Positions 5,651 through 7,830 of a stretch of 7,830 nt of DNA are shown in pieces. The position numbers were made by a program, and so were the translations under genes. How positions within the stretch are numbered: position 1 is the stretch's first letter; every line of letters begins with the position of its first letter. Source of the stretch: an uncultured Chryseolinea sp. (GTDB lineage Bacteria > Bacteroidota > Bacteroidia > Cytophagales > Cyclobacteriaceae); assembly GCA_946478915.1 (NCBI GenBank), contig CAMLER010000221.1, forward strand, positions 1 through 7,830. The letters run 5' to 3'. Below the pieces are notes generated by a model, which had not been told where the DNA came from, did not search any database, and was given only the letters and a program-made list of their open reading frames with translations.

Positions 5651-6859
5651 TCAGGCATCCAATTCGCCTGCGATTACATTCATACTGCTCATCGTCAGAA
5701 TTGCGTCCGACAACATAGATCCTTTGATCATTTCGGGATACGCCTGATAAAAAATAAAGCAAGGCCTTCTGAAATGCAGGCGAAAAGGTGTCCTTCCGCC
5801 GTCACTTATGAGATAAAAACCCAACTCACCGTTGCCTCCCTCAACAGAATGGTACACTTCGCCTTTAGGTACGTCTGTTTCACCCATCACAATCTTAAAG
5901 TGATAGATCAGAGCTTCCATATTGTTATAAACCTCTTCCTTAGGGGGGAGATAAAATTCCGGAACATCTGCATGAAAAGGTCCGTCTGGCATCTTATCGA
6001 TAGCCTGCCGAATTATGCTAAGGCTTTGCCACATCTCCTCTTGTCTCACCATGAACCGATCATAAACATCTCCGTTGATCCCAACGGGAATAATAAAATC
6101 AAAATCCTGGTAAGAGGAATACGGAAGGGCTACACGAACATCGTAATCCACGCCTGCGGCTCGTAAATTCGGGCCGGAGAAACTATAGTTCAGTGCTTTC
6201 TCCGCGGTAATGCCCCCTACCCCTACAGTGCGGTCGATAAAGATTCTATTTCGTTTCAGAAGGTCTTCAAATTCCTTTAACACGACCGGAAAATCTTTCA
6301 GAAACTTGTGGATCTTATCCCAAGCCTTAGGAGAAAAATCGCGTTCGAAACCACCGATCCTACCAATATTAGAAGTGAGGCGGGCACCGCATATCTCCTC
6401 GTAGATCTCGTATACCAGTTCGCGTTGTTGAAACATATATACAAATCCGGTCAGCGCACCTGTATCCACACCAATAACGGCGTTACAAATAAGATGATCT
6501 GTAATACGGGCAAGTTCCATGATTATTACCCGTAAGTATTGCACCCGCTTTGGTATCTCCAAGCCCAGGAGTTTCTCAACCGTCATATGCCAACCAATAT
6601 TGTTGATTGGAGCTGAACAGTAGTTCATCCGGTCGGTAATGGGTGTGATCTGATAAAAAGGTCGACGTTCCGCTAATTTTTCAAAAGCCCGGTGGATGTA
6701 GCCGATCGTCGGAGTAGACTCAACAATGACTTCTCCATCCATTTTTAAAACATTCTGAAAAATGCCGTGCGTAGCCGGGTGGGTTGGCCCCAGATTGAGG
6801 TAGGAATATTGCTTCTCCTCTGGCTGAAAAAAGTGGTCGGTTGTTTCTTTTATTTCCAT
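5651..6859 (-). CDS. nuoD: NADH-quinone oxidoreductase subunit D (49-kDa type)
   Basis: This complex I subunit forms most of the quinone-binding pocket and descends from the large subunit of NiFe hydrogenases. The 402-residue length fits a stand-alone NuoD. The N-terminal loop GPTHPATHG (residues 24-32) supplies the conserved histidines, and DRMNY places a tyrosine at residue 80. His31 and Tyr80 are 49 residues apart, the spacing of the quinone-headgroup ligands His38 and Tyr87 known from Thermus Nqo4. Further conserved stretches are GARLTSNIGRIGGFERDF and a C-terminal RLHFRRPCF segment ending in GELDA. As in all NuoD, the hydrogenase nickel ligands are not needed and are not apparent. The ATG at 6859 follows nuoC by two bases. 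A 69-bp gap separates the gene from nuoE, one of the larger gaps in this operon. Confidence 0.97.
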   Translation of the reverse strand: MEIKETTDHFFQPEEKQYSYLNLGPTHPATHGIFQNVLKMDGEVIVESTPTIGYIHRAFEKLAERRPFYQITPITDRMNYCSAPINNIGWHMTVEKLLGLEIPKRVQYLRVIIMELARITDHLICNAVIGVDTGALTGFVYMFQQRELVYEIYEEICGARLTSNIGRIGGFERDFSPKAWDKIHKFLKDFPVVLKEFEDLLKRNRIFIDRTVGVGGITAEKALNYSFSGPNLRAAGVDYDVRVALPYSSYQDFDFIIPVGINGDVYDRFMVRQEEMWQSLSIIRQAIDKMPDGPFHADVPEFYLPPKEEVYNNMEALIYHFKIVMGETDVPKGEVYHSVEGGNGELGFYLISDGGRTPFRLHFRRPCFIFYQAYPEMIKGSMLSDAILTMSSMNVIAGELDA

Positions 6860-6861
6860 TT

Positions 6862-7365
6862 TTAACGGCCAAACATTGTATCGTTCTTATCCTGGCGAAC
6901 CTGATCTTCCAGGGGATATTCCTTTCTCATCGGAAAAATTATCATTTCGTCAACGTTGAGTATCCTTTTCAGATTAGGATGTCCCTCAAAATTGACTCCA
7001 TAGAAATCGTATGTCTCACGTTCCATCCAGTTAGCTGCCTGAAAGACCGAAGTGAGCGTGGGCACGGTGGGATTTTCTTCCGGCAAGTAGATCTTCAGCC
7101 GCAACCTTACGTTGCTGTATAGGTTATGGAGTTGATACATCACGGATATCTGCTGAAGGTCTGGATAATGAATTCCGCACAATGTTGTTAAATATTGGAA
7201 TTTCATTTCAGGATGATCATACAAATGCCGGATGACTTCAATAATTCTTTCTTTTTTCAAACTTATTGTCAGGAAGTCGGAAAGCATGGCTGCGTGAAGT
7301 ACCTGATCTTCAAATTTCTCTTTTATGGCGGCGACTATCTTATCTTGTAAGGTTGCATCCATCAT
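6862..7365 (-). CDS. nuoC: NADH-quinone oxidoreductase subunit C
   Basis: This is the 30-kDa-type subunit of the complex I peripheral arm. It has no cofactor and packs against NuoD and NuoB near the quinone site. The protein has 167 residues. The family signature is clear near residues 113-123, in the segment [11 protein letters not shown] with the Glu-Arg-Glu core at 115-117. It is followed by HPNLKRIL and a C-terminal MRKEYPLED that matches the usual hydrophilic RKDYPLE tail. The gene is separate from nuoD, unlike the fused nuoCD of E. coli. The start is ATG at 7365, overlapping the nuoB stop by four bases. A second ATG follows directly, so the start could be one codon later. Only two bases separate its stop from nuoD. 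The subunit is soluble, with no signal peptide or membrane segment. Confidence 0.96.
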   Translation of the reverse strand: MMDATLQDKIVAAIKEKFEDQVLHAAMLSDFLTISLKKERIIEVIRHLYDHPEMKFQYLTTLCGIHYPDLQQISVMYQLHNLYSNVRLRLKIYLPEENPTVPTLTSVFQAANWMERETYDFYGVNFEGHPNLKRILNVDEMIIFPMRKEYPLEDQVRQDKNDTMFGR

Positions 7366-7830
7366 TCAATGCCGTATGAATTTAACATCGCCTTGTATTC
7401 CGCTGAATCCCGTCTCCGAAGCGATTCATTTTCAACAAGGTGTTGAATTTTCATAATACCATCAATAATCTGTTCAGGTCGCGGAGGGCATCCTGGTACA
7501 TATACATCAACGGGAATTATCCGGTCGATTCCCTGTAATACACTGTATGTGTCGAATATTCCGCCACTACACGCACAGGCACCTACTGAAAGTACCCAAC
7601 GGGGCTCGGCCATTTGTTCGTAAACCTGCCGGAGAACAGGGCCCATTTTCTTAGCGATGGTTCCCATAACCATTAACAGGTCGGCTTGTCGCGGAGAAAA
7701 GCTCAGGCGTTCTGACCCAAAGCGTGCGAGGTCGTAGTGTGCCCCCATCGTTGCCATAAACTCAATACCACAGCACGACGTAGCGAAAGGTAAAGGCCAG
7801 ATAGAATTTTTTCGTGCCATACCAACCACC
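7362..7830 (-). CDS. nuoB: NADH-quinone oxidoreductase subunit B, 5'-partial
   Basis: This is the complex I subunit that carries the terminal iron-sulfur cluster N2, which passes electrons to quinone at the junction of the peripheral and membrane arms. About 155 codons are visible. The Cys-Cys pair in SCCGIEF, the Cys of VGAC and the Cys of VPGCPPRPE are spaced 65 and 29 residues apart, as expected for the four N2 ligands. The reading frame is still open at the window edge. The first in-frame GTG (7829) encodes a valine of the conserved VVGxARKNS segment, so it is not the true start, and a short N-terminal stretch lies outside the window. The stop codon overlaps the nuoC start by four bases (ATGA), which suggests translational coupling. 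One oddity is an extra Cys in GACACSGG, where Ser or Ala is more usual. Identification is very secure. Confidence 0.97.
   Translation of the reverse strand, partial: VVGMARKNSIWPLPFATSCCGIEFMATMGAHYDLARFGSERLSFSPRQADLLMVMGTIAKKMGPVLRQVYEQMAEPRWVLSVGACACSGGIFDTYSVLQGIDRIIPVDVYVPGCPPRPEQIIDGIMKIQHLVENESLRRRDSAEYKAMLNSYGIE

Noticed and set aside
7362..7829. GTG at 7829 as the nuoB start
   Set aside because: It encodes a conserved internal valine (VVGxARKNS), and NuoB normally has further N-terminal residues. The gene is cut by the window edge.

Overview
The window is an almost gap-free stretch of a complex I (NADH:quinone oxidoreductase, nuo) operon, read entirely on the minus strand. In transcription order, from high to low coordinates, it holds nuoB (5' end outside the window), nuoC, nuoD, nuoE, nuoF, a non-nuo gene of the S23/four-helix-bundle family, nuoG, nuoH, nuoI, nuoJ and the first codons of nuoK. 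The organism is most likely a member of the Bacteroidota, probably a Chitinophagales/Sphingobacteriia-like lineage. The reasons are separate nuoC and nuoD genes, a short NuoG (335 aa) without the large molybdopterin-oxidoreductase-like domain, NuoH/NuoI/NuoD wording typical of that phylum, and mostly weak or absent Shine-Dalgarno sequences. This placement comes from remembered family sequences, not from a search.

Layout: 7830-5651 holds nuoB, nuoC and nuoD, the quinone-reducing connecting module (cluster N2 and the quinone site). After a 69-bp gap, 5581-3692 holds nuoE and nuoF, the NADH-oxidising end (N1a, FMN, N3). Then comes a roughly 560-bp interruption (3725-3163) carrying the S23-family gene. 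From 3156 to 1 come nuoG (iron-sulfur wire), nuoH (membrane quinone-channel subunit), nuoI (clusters N6a/N6b), nuoJ and the start of nuoK (membrane arm). Most junctions are tight: 4-base overlaps at nuoB/nuoC and nuoG/nuoH, and gaps of 1-27 bases at the others apart from nuoD/nuoE. This suggests one coupled transcript.

The part that does not fit is 3163-3725. A gene for a small four-helix-bundle (23S rRNA intervening-sequence-type) protein sits between nuoF and nuoG. Arrays of a 7-bp unit, GTTATCC, bound it in opposite orientations: seven units on the nuoG side and three on the nuoF side. The repeats are part of the flanking reading frames. The last codons of nuoF run through the three-unit array, and the S23 gene ends inside the seven-unit array, which is also the leader of nuoG. 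This looks like a small inserted cassette with inverted repeat ends, and it is the best candidate for something undescribed. There is no transposase, reverse transcriptase, CRISPR array, tRNA or rRNA in the window, and no convincing terminator or promoter was seen.
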